A stretch of 64,000 bases of DNA from Opeltia flavorubescens (taxonomy: Eukaryota; Ascomycota; Lecanoromycetes; Teloschistales; Teloschistaceae): assembly GCA_000442125.1 (NCBI GenBank), contig KE546977.1, positions 1,426,001-1,490,000 of the forward strand, written 5' to 3'. Below the pieces are notes generated by a model, which was not told the origin of the DNA, ran no database searches, and worked only from the letters and a program-made list of their open reading frames with translations. The position numbers were made by a program, and so were the translations under genes. Of this stretch, positions 23,875 through 34,877 are shown piece after piece (the stretch's first letter is position 1; the number at the start of each line of letters is the position of its first letter).

Positions 23875-24280
23875 AGGAATAGAATCTGTCAACGTGGTGG
23901 CGATTGGTTGCAGGAGTATGAGGGTGGGGGTTTAGACTAATTTACGAAGCCTCGAGGAGCAGTCATATGTAGATGTGTATGGATGTAGATTTTCTGTAGG
24001 ACATTCTACTGTGAGATTGCGTTGGTTGCGCTTCTCAGCGACTACGGGTTACTTAGACGTCAGCACGGTGATATAGGAATTACCACTATTCGAGTCTCTG
24101 GAAATCGGAAAATGCATATCATCGTACTTTGCAAGTCCCCTTTATGGCTGCTCACATGCAGGCCTTTCCTTCTGTTGAATTATGTCACTCCTGTACTATC
24201 TTATCTCGTCATTTGGGGTATCAGCGTCAGCAACGGCATATATGTCCTTATGATGAGACATAATAATTCTGAATCATAGA

Positions 24281-25185
24281 TCAACTACTCTTGAATCCCA
24301 CGGCAGTATGTATATCATATCTAACGTAACAACCAGACTTGATTTCCTCCTTTGCCGTCTTCTCCATCTCGTCAATCTCAGCCATTGAAACGGCTCCAGG
24401 AACGCCCTTGGCCGCCATCATACGCACATACCCTAACAGAGCGATCAATCCGTTCTCCGTAAGAGCTTTCCGGATCTCAGGGTCCCGGTCCGAACTTACA
24501 AGGTCTGTCTCCACTCTGGTCAGCCCGGCTTTCCGCATTATAGAGGGCAGGGTGCTCCAGCCATGGCGGAGGCGTGGGGCCAGCGCTCCGCTGCGAAATT
24601 TCGCGCTCAAGTCCGTCATGGTCGTGACGCGTGAGTCAGGCTCACCACGTACGTGGCCCATGGTCGTCCAGTCAGGCTCAGCCCATTGTATTGCGCCACC
24701 GGGCTTCAGCAAGGGGATCAGATTCCTGACGCAAAGCTCCCAGTCTTCCGGGTTCATTGCTGCGGTCAACCAGCGGAGGTGGATGAGATCGTAAATTCCG
24801 TGCAGGTTTGAAGGTGATGGTTCCTTCAGGTTCGCGACTGTGAAGTTGATATTGGGGCTGTCGGAAGGGAACATTGCGTCTGAGATGTCGTAGCCGTCGA
24901 GATGGGCGTTTGGATAGGACTCCGCTAGGGACCGTAGAAATAAGCCGGTTCCGGTGGCGAAATCGGCAATCCGGGGGGTTTTGCCGAGAGTTTTAGAAAT
25001 GGATGGATGAAGCATCCATCCGAGTGCTCTGGAAGGGGAAATCAGATGCCCTGCAGCTGTGTCCTTTGGCTTGAAGGTGTTTACCTTGTGATAAGTCGGA
25101 ATTGATCGTCCATTCTTTCTGCTTCTGTTGCGTGCCGCTCCATGCGATCGGTGTATATGTCTGTTGCTCCTGCATCCGTAGCCAT
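24281..25185 (-). CDS. Class I SAM-dependent methyltransferase, N-terminal frame displaced
   Basis: The main frame encodes a methyltransferase with motif I IADFATGTGLFLRSL, then YPNAHLDGYDISDAMFP (acidic end of strand 2), YDLIHLRWL and LLKPGGAIQWAEPD (motifs IV-V). This is the small-molecule/UbiE-like class found in fungal secondary metabolism. Upstream of VNTFKPKDTAAGHL this frame gives an unlikely Arg/Ser-rich N-terminus. The neighbouring frame from ATG 25185 encodes 33 sensible residues (MATDAGATDIYTDRMERHA...) and overlaps the main frame near 25085-25095. No intron fits in the overlap, so a one-base shift or assembly error probably separates start and body. Otherwise the gene is intact to the stop at 24281. 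The substrate is unknown; the UbiA/P450 locus begins 2 kb away. Confidence 0.65.
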
Positions 25186-27198
25186 ACTGAGCACTTATTC
25201 CAGAGGACCAAAGGCGTGTCGAAGATGATTTGATCAACTATGTAAAGGCAGATCTGGGAAACGGAGATGATGGCGGCCAAAATCGAACAATTCAAAGCCT
25301 TATCGATTGCCACAGAATCAAAGTGAAATCAAATTCATGCGGACCCCTCTGGATTCGTATATTACATAAGCTGCGTGACGTAGTGAAGTTGTTTCGGCCT
25401 TAAGACATGCAAGACTCTGTGTCTACAGGTATCGACTTTGACGCATGAATTGACACTGAATCTCAATGTGCCGATCGTAATTGTCGAGGCAAGACTTCGA
25501 TTGCCTTCCCGTCGTTATATCGGGAGATGCAGTCAAACTACACAGCCATTGTGATCTCCGTTGGCATCAGACATTTATCAGCTGAAACTCCGCAACTGCA
25601 AATATGCGGCATAACAGCCCTGAACCGTGCTGTGCGTTGGTAGGTGGTTCGGGCCGCTGCCATCGGGGCCGAGGCTGCTAAGCACCCTCTTTAATCACAC
25701 GTCAACGGCTGAAACACAACGGTAATTTCATCAGCATAGAATCGCAAGCAGGGTCGGTCAAATTTCCGATTGAGAAAGGTTCTTGATGTCTAGGCCTCGT
25801 TTGACTGGTTGCGTAGCAGTATGCAAAGCAGGGTTGTGCCGTATGCTGTGCCTTTCAGCCGCTGCAAGATCGATCAGGGACTACTACTTTGTACTGGATT
25901 GGGGACGCCTGCTAAGATAAAGTTCCCTCCCGACTTGTGCGCATGCATAAGACTCTGGGGTAGGATTATGCTCTTACTTTCCCCGAAGACATGATCCCGC
26001 ATCTGTATGTCAGATATGACGAATTGATACCAACATTCCTGCAGCCTATCAAATTGCGTTCACTGGGAGACGGCTTTCTCTTTCTGAGATACCGATGCCT
26101 TCATCTTGCATCGATTGAACCAGATTGAAGCGCTGGGGGTTTGTCAATTGTGAATACCAATCCTTCGAAGACCGTTGAGTGTGAAGTGTGATTGCGTCCA
26201 CTGACCGAGGGAACAGGTGCCTGTACGGGAGGTAGACTCATCGATCAAGGCTGCCAATCGCGAGCCTCTTGCTAATCTTTGTAAACAGTGGTAAGGCGTC
26301 GGGGTCTTCGGGGTCTTCGGGGCGTTCGGCAAGAAATCGACATAGCTGTGCTTCCTTTGTGGATCATGACCGTGACAGGTGGTGTGATGGGCACAGTGCT
26401 TTGAGGTGCTGAGGGGTCTTTGCATGCACTCCGAGTGTCCAAATCGAGGGTACTGCATCAACTACGCCGCTGATGGACGCTCAGCCATCCATGTCAGAGT
26501 CCGCATTCGTATGCTTTCGATAGGTCAGGAATTGCCCTATTTGATCTTGGAGGGTCGGCCCTGTGGAGGTGTGGTGGATGAAAAGACGGAATCGAATAAG
26601 GGCCGCTCCTGACCGCGTCCCAACTGCCGAAACCTCCGTCAAACCCGCCTTGTACCAGCGGCTGCGGTTTTGGATATTGTAGTGATGGCTTATAATCTAT
26701 GGTACTGTACCGTGAACTTGTTTTTGACATATTCATGGATACTAACTGTCGCAAAGGATTGCAGCATGGGGTCGGGGCATGTCCACTTGATCTGTCCACC
26801 CTTGCTTGTGAGCACGGGAAGAAATCCTAGAGGATTCTTTGCAGGCGTAGCGCAAGATGGTCACTGCTTCTGATTCGTCTCATGCAGCGGACTCGACTTC
26901 CGCCGACGCATTGCATAAACTTGTGCTAGGATGACGACAGATGAACCAATCATCTACTTCATGTAAGTTTTTGCGGAGGTTGTGATCTACACCCTTGTAT
27001 TCAAATTGTCTCCGTAATCCTGCCGCATATCATGGATAGGTGCATGGCTCATTGGAAATTCATTTCCCCAATGGTCAGTAGGAAAAGCTAGACGATCCAC
27101 GTCATTCATACGCATCCTCATCTGAATTCAATTATCCACCATCCACATTTTTTGTCAGCTCTTAAACAGTGCCTTTTTTAACGCACTTTTCACGCAAA
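25186..27198. other. 2 kb intergenic region
   Basis: No supported gene between the methyltransferase and the rhodopsin-like gene. Small frames on both strands (26144-26461 -, 26494-26799 -) are Arg/Pro/His-rich and featureless. A 10-base unit GGGGTCTTCG is repeated at 26301-26320. The last 100 bases form the promoter of the membrane-protein gene. Confidence 0.45.
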
Positions 27199-28576
27199 AT
27201 GCCCCCCCTCGTTCCGGCCGAAAGGGGAGGCGTAAAAATCATTGTGGTTACTGCTGTGTTCACTGCACTCGCGACGATCGCAGTCATTTTGCGTTTTGTT
27301 GCTGCGAGGTTACAAAGGCGGGCTCTTCAAGTGCACGACTATCTTATCATGGCTTCATGGGTATGTAGAGATCACAGGACTGCCCAGTGCGGGCGAGGAG
27401 AAAATTTCAATGAAGCTGAAACAGATCTCGAAGGTTTTCATGGCTGGATACAGCTCTTGTGCCATCACAGGTCAGTTTAGAGCATTGCCTGTCTCATGAA
27501 GCTTTCAGTATTGACTTTTCAAGGTGTGATGGTTGGAGGTTCTGGCTCGCACTTGAGTAGAATCATCACAAATCCGCACTTTGGCAAGGTGACCGTTGTT
27601 GCAGGCCTCAAGGTGAGTCTTCCATACCTCTCATATGGAACAAGGCATTTCACTAAGGCACCACCATCAGAATTTCTTCGCAACTACCTTCGTATGGGCT
27701 TGCGCCACTTGCCTTTGCAAGTTATCGGTCCTATCCCTGTACGAGCAGCTGTTTCCTCAAAGACAATTTCGCTACAAGATTTACCTTATGATGAGTGTGG
27801 TCGCAGCTCTTTGGCTAGGATATGTGCTCACTGGGCTCTTTTTCTGCTGGCCAATCGGATTGAATTGGGATAAATCGCTCGATGGACATTGTGGGAGCAC
27901 TCTTGCCGAAGAAATTGCTTTTCCGGTGGTGAACCTTGTCGTCGATGGCCTGGTTATCGCTCTACCAGCACCAATTGTATGGAGTCTCAAACTTCCAGCG
28001 AGAAAGAAGTTTGGGATAAGTTGCATGTTTGGCCTCGGCTTCATGTAAGTGGACATCGTGTCGATATACTTAAAGAGAATTCTACTGAAACTTGTTAGTG
28101 TCTGTATTATGAATGCAGCGCGCATTGGAACAACAATTGTCGCAGACGAAGCCGATTACACATACACCTTGAGTAATGTTGCAATCTTCAGCGGCCTGGA
28201 GATTTGGTTGGGCATCGTTGCCGCCTGTGTCCCTCTCATGAAACCTCTGTTAACCTCGTTCGCATCTGGAGATTCCAATCGAGGCTCTTTCAAGGACAGG
28301 TCTGGGTACTGGAAATTTTCAAGGCATACTCGTTCAGCTGAAACGAAAAGAGACGGTGATGCGGACAACTGGGAACTGACTCGCAATCGCCTCCGGAGCA
28401 CATTCGACAAGTCTCGGAAACCTGTCATCGAGCGACCTGACGACGATATACTTCTTCTGCAGAACAGTGATGTTCCGCTACATCTGGGCAAGAGTTCGCC
28501 CTCAATAAATGCGGTCGCTCCTTGGCCCACGCCGCAGCGTACCCAAAACAGTGCAGCCAGTAGAGAGAAGGTCTAG
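27199..28576 (+). CDS. Rhodopsin-like (PTH11-related) seven-helix membrane protein
   Basis: Five exons give 379 residues: 27199-27360, 27434-27470, 27524-27612, 27671-28044, 28099-28576. All four introns are GT-AG and 53-73 bases long. Helix 1 is VKIIVVTAVFTALATIAVIL, followed by RFVAARLQRRALQVHDYLI. Arg followed by an HDYLI-type motif is the signature of the fungal rhodopsin domain. Later segments include VWACATCLCKLSVLSLY, the conserved helix 3 of this family, and GLFFCWPIGLNWD. The C-terminal ~100 residues are hydrophilic and probably cytosolic. These proteins are plasma-membrane receptor-like; Magnaporthe PTH11 senses surfaces, but most have no known ligand. Exon 2 is only 37 bases. It lies beside the UbiA gene, convergent with it. 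Confidence 0.85.
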
Positions 28577-28690
28577 GTGACTAAAAAGTCTTTATGCTTT
28601 CGGGAGCTCCATCCACGCATCGTGCCGCCTCTCCAGGAAAAGTTTAACATTCATGTGAGGACAGTCCACATCAAATGACACATCTCATTT

Positions 28691-29626
28691 TTAAGGCTTC
28701 GGCTGGAGCAGTGGCAGGAAATAAAGAGAGACTGTCCACCACGCCCAGATCTTCCAGCTCAACCGGTCGGCTGCAGGGTCCTTCCTTTTCAAAATGCGGA
28801 ATGCAACCAAGGCGCCTGTCCCACTTGACTGCACAACCCCTATCCAGCTGCTTTGCCAAAACCACGGGCAAAAAAGTGACCAAAATAGTAGTCCGGCAAC
28901 AATTGTCCACCTTGTCAGATCATTCCCAAGGACTAGCGGAGCAGTCCGCCGACATCTTCGCCTGTCTCCTTCAATGTCTTTCAAGTCTTGTATGTGCATT
29001 GTTGTTAGGATCACTCCACTCACAACCAGGATCCACTGTTGCCCTGGGATTGATATCATGGAAATAGTCTCCGCACCGAGGGCGATCTTGAGAGAAGCTG
29101 TATTGTATACAGCAAATGCTGCCGCGATGATGGCGTTTCGGACCCTATAATCACAATCTCCGCCGCCGAGATCGTTGTACATCCATGTCAGAGTCACGAG
29201 GATGGCACTCTCAAATCCGACCTTCTGAATGTTGGCTATCGTCAAAGTCGTTGGAATAATCATGAGTAGCCAGGCTTGTGCTGCTGACATTGTGATTTTT
29301 CTTGTGGGCAAAGGCCTCCATGGCTTATTGACGCTATCTTCAACAACTGCAGCAGGTAGACGCTGATTGGCGATGTCGAAAATGAGAAGATTGGACCAGT
29401 TGAAGGCCACGATACTGGGAATCCGTATCAAGAGCTGCATGATCGGAATATGGCTTTTGCTATGAGTCGAAGATCCTAGACCTGACAAGGCGCCGAAAAT
29501 ACCGAACATTGTATTCGGCAATACGAATGTGAAGAAGTCACTTTCCGTGAAGAGCCACAAAGTATAGATCAAGTCAAAGATCTCAACTAGCTTCGAAAGT
29601 ACAGTCAATCCTTTGGTCTTAGACAT
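28691..29626 (-). CDS. UbiA-superfamily membrane prenyltransferase or terpene cyclase
   Basis: A single-exon gene of 311 residues with about seven to nine hydrophobic helices. The first polar motif is NLLIFDIANQ (79-88) followed by EDSVNKPWRPLP (96-107). The second is HIQDLKDIEGDRRR (211-224). These sit where UbiA enzymes bind Mg2+ and the isoprenyl diphosphate; the first is reduced relative to the classical NDxxDxxxD. The N-terminus YTLWLFTESDFFTFVLPNTMF resembles the fungal branch that contains the UbiA-type terpene cyclase of the fumagillin pathway (Fma-TC). It could therefore prenylate an aromatic acceptor or cyclise a diphosphate; sequence alone does not decide. It is divergent from the P450 across 640 bases and convergent with the rhodopsin-like gene. 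Confidence 0.8.
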   Translation of the reverse strand: MSKTKGLTVLSKLVEIFDLIYTLWLFTESDFFTFVLPNTMFGIFGALSGLGSSTHSKSHIPIMQLLIRIPSIVAFNWSNLLIFDIANQRLPAAVVEDSVNKPWRPLPTRKITMSAAQAWLLMIIPTTLTIANIQKVGFESAILVTLTWMYNDLGGGDCDYRVRNAIIAAAFAVYNTASLKIALGAETISMISIPGQQWILVVSGVILTTMHIQDLKDIEGDRRRCRRTAPLVLGNDLTRWTIVAGLLFWSLFCPWFWQSSWIGVVQSSGTGALVAFRILKRKDPAADRLSWKIWAWWTVSLYFLPLLQPKP

Positions 29627-30266
29627 GTTGTAACTCGTATGTAAAATACCGTAAAATCCACGAAGGCGGCCATGATAAATGGGTACTTATACCCTTCTTA
29701 AATACGTCAGAACTCTACAAATACGGAGTGGATTCCACTGTAGTGCTGGGTGACTCGAAGCTAAATCCATTGTATCAGCTGTGAGATGACTGTCGCACAT
29801 CGGACAAGGCAGACACATTTTCAGCTCAGCACTGCTTTTCAATACCCATGACACCTCCCTACAGAACGCATGAGCCGGAGGCAGTGCCGGTTTCGCATGC
29901 AGAATGTTCAGCGTATGCGTATGTGAGGCGTCCTCAAATTCCTCCAACAGTAATCAAGCCGATCGATTTGCGGGCCGGCCCTCCAGTATTTACGCAGCTC
30001 GCTTTCTCCACTCAGATTGCAAATGCCGAGCCTTATTTAATGGCACAGCAAAGTCTGATCCCTAGATACTTGTCTCACCGGCAGCTTTGTGAGCATGAGG
30101 CATCTGGTCAACTCTAATTCTTACGTCAGTCCCATCTTGACTAGGCGAGGCACGCTGCAAGTAAAACATAGCCCCAGGCTTCCACAATGCTTTTTTACTG
30201 GTAAGTAGTTCTCCCTTCATTTGCTTGGAGACTTTTTCAAATACCTTCTAATCTTTCTGGTAGACA
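29627..30266. promoter_or_regulatory. Divergent promoter region between UbiA-like and P450 genes
   Basis: The 640 bases separate two start codons on opposite strands, so both promoters must lie here. Co-regulation is inferred from the arrangement. I could not identify a specific binding site. An 89-codon open frame on the + strand (29848-30117) has no features. Confidence 0.5.
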
Positions 30267-32381
30267 ATGTCTTCTCTCGAACAGCACCTCAGTAATCAGG
30301 TGTCGCTGTGGCCCATACCGTTACTGCCTGCCATTACGGGTATTGGCCTCCACCATGGTCTATTCATCCACGGCGAGTGGCACTTGCACGGTGCCAAGAT
30401 CTTCTACTGCCATCTTCTGGCAGCTTTCGTTTACTATTACTATCTGATCTCCTGGCAAAGTCAAGCAACTCCCGCTGCAGCAGCCGAGACGGTCATTTCT
30501 CTCGGATGCTACACGGTTGCAATATTCTCGAGCATCGTTACGTATAGGCTTTTCTTCCATCCTTTGTCGCGCGCAGGCTTTTCAGGACCCAGGTTGGCAC
30601 CAGTGTCGCAGTTCTTTCATGCTTGGGCTTGTAGGGATTCGAAGGACTTTTTGTACTTGGATGGGCTGGCTAGACAATACGGTGACTTTGTACGGACGGG
30701 TAAGGCTCGGGCTTATTCCGATGATGCAACGGATTTTCAGCTAACCGGTTTATATGATAATCAAAGGCCCGAGCGAGCTGATGGTCACCCATCCAGATGT
30801 TCACCACATAATTGACGGCCCGGGCAGTCGATGCATCAAAGCTGACTGGTACGACATCACTCATCCACAAGTTTCGCTTGTCACCACTCGTGACCCCAAG
30901 CTACACGAGCATCGTCGTCGCTTGTGGGATAAAGGCTTTTCCACGAAGGGTGAGTGTGAACGATGTTTTTCGAGTGATATGACGGCTCATGTTTCTCCAG
31001 CGCTCGCTCAGTACCGTCTTAGGATCGCAAAATACATCTCCATGCTCGACAACCTCATCGAGGCTGACGTGATGGCGGGTCGCTCCACCGCCATCGGCAC
31101 CAAGTTTTCCTGGTTCGCCTTCGATTTCATGGGTGATTTCTGTTTCGGGCACTCCTTTGACCTTCTCCAAAAACAGGAATGGCACTCCGTCGTCATCAAG
31201 ATACAGGAGGCTATGAATTTGATAGGCCCGACGACTCCGTTGCCTTGGCTGGTGCATTTGGGCTTTGACACCTTGCCCTTTTTGAAGCAAGTGAGGACGT
31301 GGTTTTCAATGATTGAATGGTGTCGAGAACAGATGGAGGTAAAGGTGCAGGTGCGTGGTACACATGTTTTGCTAATTAATAGCGTCGTCGTTCGTATCTG
31401 CTGACAGCTTCGTAAAGAACTCGCAAGAAGATGACTCCAATCATGAAGTCTCCCGATGGCTCATCGAAGAGGCGAGGAATAACGGCTTCACGGAAGGAGA
31501 TTGGAAGTGGTTAACTGGCGATGCCGTGCTGGCGGTTGTAGCAGGGAGGCAAGTTCGAAAAACCCCTCCGACCATCTCTCCAAGTCTGTTTTTGAAAGGG
31601 CCTACTAAGACTTTAGAAACAGCCATCCGATCATGGCAACCTTGACCTGTCTATTCTACCGCCTTGCCTGCCACCCTGCTCATGCCGAGAAGCTCCAGAA
31701 AGAACTGGAAAACGTTGATTGTCTAGATGACCATAGCTTGCAGACACTTCCGCATCTCAACGCCGTTATCCAGGAGACCTTGCGACTACATCCTCCTTTG
31801 ATATCTGCCGGTATGCGGAAAGCACCGAAGGCAGGGATTAGGATAGGTGACACATTTATCCCGGGAGGAACTACTATTATCGCTCCAAGATACACCATCT
31901 TCCGACGTATGTGAAAACGCCCCCCGTTTCACTCCTTCAGAATCCCCTTTTTTAAAAAAAAAATGGACTGACTGACTGGCATTCCAATTTGCAGGCAAGG
32001 ATTGTTTCCCAAATCCGCACTCATTCATCCCAGAAAGATGGACTGAAAGGCCAGATTTGGTGAAGAATAAAATCGGCTTCGATCCTTTCGGCACAGGTAT
32101 GTATTTCTTCCATCCATCCCTTCCTTACCCCTATCCCCATCGCCACTTTTATTTATCCAACTTGTACTCTTTTCTCATCCGTGTTTCAAACAGGCCGCTA
32201 CAACTGCGTCGGCAAAAACCTCGGCATGACCCAAGTACGCATGGTGACTGCCAAGCTTTTACAAAAATACGACGTTACGTTTTGTGATGATGTGACGGAG
32301 GGGTCTTTTCCGGGGCAGGTTTTGGATAATTTCGTGGCTAATGTGGGGGGTTTGGAGGTGAGGTTGAGGCGGAGAGGGTAG
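30267..32381 (+). CDS. Cytochrome P450 monooxygenase
   Basis: Seven exons give 558 residues: 30267-30699, 30767-30949, 31001-31350, 31418-31548, 31617-31906, 31995-32096, 32194-32381. Hydrophobic helices at the N-terminus anchor it in the ER. HEHRRRLWDKGFS is the C-helix, ETLR (419-422) the ExxR pair, and FGTGRYNCVGKNLG the heme loop with Cys501 as thiolate ligand. It resembles the fungal branch that includes tryprostatin B 6-hydroxylase. Oddities: the I-helix reads AGRNSHP where AGxxTT is usual. Intron 4 (31549-31616) starts with GCAAGT, the expected form of a GC donor. Intron 3 seems to use the second AG (31417), because the first gives a stop. It is expected to oxidise the product of the adjacent UbiA enzyme, which is inference from position. 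Confidence 0.88.
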
Positions 32382-33442
32382 TTGGCTGAGGAAGTTGGTG
32401 GTGATATGTATTGTGGGAGGAGGGGAGTTGGGAGGTGAGGTGAGAGAGTGATGGGGGTTGAAAGATGGGGGGGTTGGGGATAGTTGGGGGGGCATGTTGA
32501 TGCACAAGGAGTCAATAGTGATGAATGGGAGCTGAGATATATGTGTATATCACGAAATTCCAACAATGTTTAGGTTTCAACTACAAACGGGCATTTCTTG
32601 AGGCGAGTAATAAAAAGACTTACCTTAAATGGGGGTCTATTATACATCCGCATGTAGATAGATAGTGAAGTTCCTAAAGCTCACGGTTAGGGGATCTGGC
32701 GGACCCGCGCGGTCGTGCATAAGGACATGATCAGTTTCATCGACGGCACAGACGTCAAATTCACCGCGATGTTGAAGATCTACGTTGGGCTGGCGTACAT
32801 TTATCCAGGATATAACACGTCTTAAGCCGGATGTATAGATCTCAAAAGATAGTCAATGGCGCTAAAACTTACACGAAGGTCGTGACGGGAAAATGTATCG
32901 ATATAGGATCTAACGGAAATGCGGAGACGAGCCGAGCCGGCCGTATATCAAGCGCTAAGTACGAGATCTGGTTGGACATTAGGACGAGGATGACAGATGG
33001 ATAAAAAAGCGGCAAAGTGTTATAATTGTTGACGTGATGACGCACTTTGACCCCGCCATGAGGCTCAAAATGACCGCAGTTGTACTACATATATACAGCA
33101 GCAAGATCCACTGAGATTGAATCAAGCAGCATCATCTAGGCACATTCTATTTGTCCCTATCTTCTTCCAGGTGACTCCTCCCCGAAAATATTGCTTACTT
33201 GGAAGATTCTATTATGCAGATTGGTTGGTCTTCCTTCACCTCTGTAGGCCAGTAGACTGTAGATTGTGACTCGCATTTATTCATCGCGCCTGCCGGCCTG
33301 TAGAGTATGACAAAGATGCCGCCTTTGCCGTTGGTGTTTCCAAGACATGCCACCTTTCTCTTTCGACGTTCATACTCGATTCAATTACGTCACTGCCCTT
33401 CTTCTTCCAACGTCCTCCCATCTTCGATCGAAGATATAGGCT
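32382..33442. other. Intergenic region with G-rich start
   Basis: This stretch lies between the P450 and the MFS gene. Directly after the P450 stop, 32395-32492 is strongly G-rich on the coding strand, with GGGGG, GGGGGGG, GGGG and GGGGGGG runs at 32453-32487. The rest is ordinary. The leader of the MFS gene contains a short upstream open frame starting at 33307. Confidence 0.5.
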
Positions 33443-34877
33443 ATGACCGATACTCACGCTCTAGAGGACAAGCGCGGCGCCGACCAAAATGCTAAATCTC
33501 CTCACAGCGCCTCCGAGTCCCGTCCAGTTCCTAAAGAGCAGCAAGCCCCCAGTGAGCCTATTCCAGATGGCGGATTTACGGCTTGGCTTCAAGTCCTCGG
33601 CTCATTCTTTCTATTCTTGAACTCTTGGTGAACAACATGGCTCAAAACCCAAGACTCCAGCAGCTAAACAGTCGTGCTAGGGGAATCGTCAACTCATTTG
33701 GCGTTTTCCAAACCTACTACGCCAGCGAATTACTACGCGACCAGACCCCTTCAAACATCTCTTGGATAGGATCAATCCAGGCTTTCCTCCTATTGATCAT
33801 CGGTGTAGCGACCGGTCCAATCTATGATGCGGGCTACTTCAGAACCCTTCTCTTTTCGGGCACTTTTCTGACTGTCTTCGGTATGATGATGACGAGCATT
33901 AGCAAGAGTTATTGGGAGGTCATGTTAGCTCAAGCGATATGTGTTGGGCTGGGTAGTGGATGTCTTTTCATTCCCAGTGTTGCTATTGTGGCGACTTATT
34001 TCACGACTAAAAAGGCTTTTGCGACTGGGATTGCGACGAGTGGAAGTAGCCTAGGTAAGTGATTTTCTTGAATTCCCTCTCACGAAAATGCCCTCTGACC
34101 CCCATGCTTCGCACAGGCGGCGTCATCTATCCTATCGTCTTCCATAAATTGGTTCCTCGAATCGGTTTCGGCTGGGCAACCCGCGTTCTCGCATTCATCA
34201 TGATGGCGACATTGACCATCTCACTCGCCGTAATGAAAGTACGCGTCAAACCGCCGCATAAACGCGAACTTCTTCAGCTCTCGGCTTTCAAAGAGTTGCC
34301 CTACACGCTCTTTGCGCTTGGCGAGTTCCTCGGCTTTATGGGCCTCTACATCCCTTTTTTCTACATCCAGATTTACGCTACTGAAGCACCACACACCCAC
34401 GTCGATGGGACTCTTGCTTTCTACCTCCTCGTCATTCTGAACGCGGCTTCCATCTTCGGCAGAGTGATTCCTAATTTCTTGGCCGATAAGACTGGCCCGC
34501 TTAATATGCTGATACCGTGCGCGGCTATTTCTTCCCTTCTCGCGTTTTGCTGGATCAAGATACGTAGCACAGCGGGCTTAATCATCTTTTGCATTCTTTA
34601 CGGTTTTTTCTCGGGCACTTTTGTCTCATTGCCTCCGACGACGGTTGTCAGTCTTTCACCGAGCTTGGCTGTTGTCGGCACGAGGATGGGGATGAGCTTC
34701 GCTTTTGCTGGCTTGGGGCTCCTTGTTGGAACGCCTGTTGCGGGCGCGATCTTGGGATCTGGGACGAGTTTTGTGGGGGTGCAGGTTTTTTGCGGGGCTA
34801 CTGTTGCTGCTGCTACTGTGGCGATTCTGGGGGCGAGATATTTTAAGGTGGGGATGAGGATTGGGGCGAAAGCATAG
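33443..34877 (+). CDS. MFS transporter, monocarboxylate-transporter-like
   Basis: Three exons, 33443-33627, 33681-34054 and 34117-34877, give 439 residues. The first junction restores FLNSW-GIVNSFGVFQTYY, the first helix of fungal MCT-type MFS proteins, preceded by PDGGFTAWLQVLGSF (the typical PDGGxxAW motif). The second restores SGSSLG-GVIYPIVFHKLVPRIGFGW. About twelve hydrophobic segments are readable, so the protein is full length. Members carry small organic acids or secreted metabolites across the plasma membrane. Position 1.1 kb downstream of the P450 on the same strand suggests export of the locus product; the substrate is otherwise unknown. Codons become G/T-rich after about 34690. 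Start ATG 33443 was chosen because the first 40 residues are hydrophilic, as in relatives. Confidence 0.88.
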
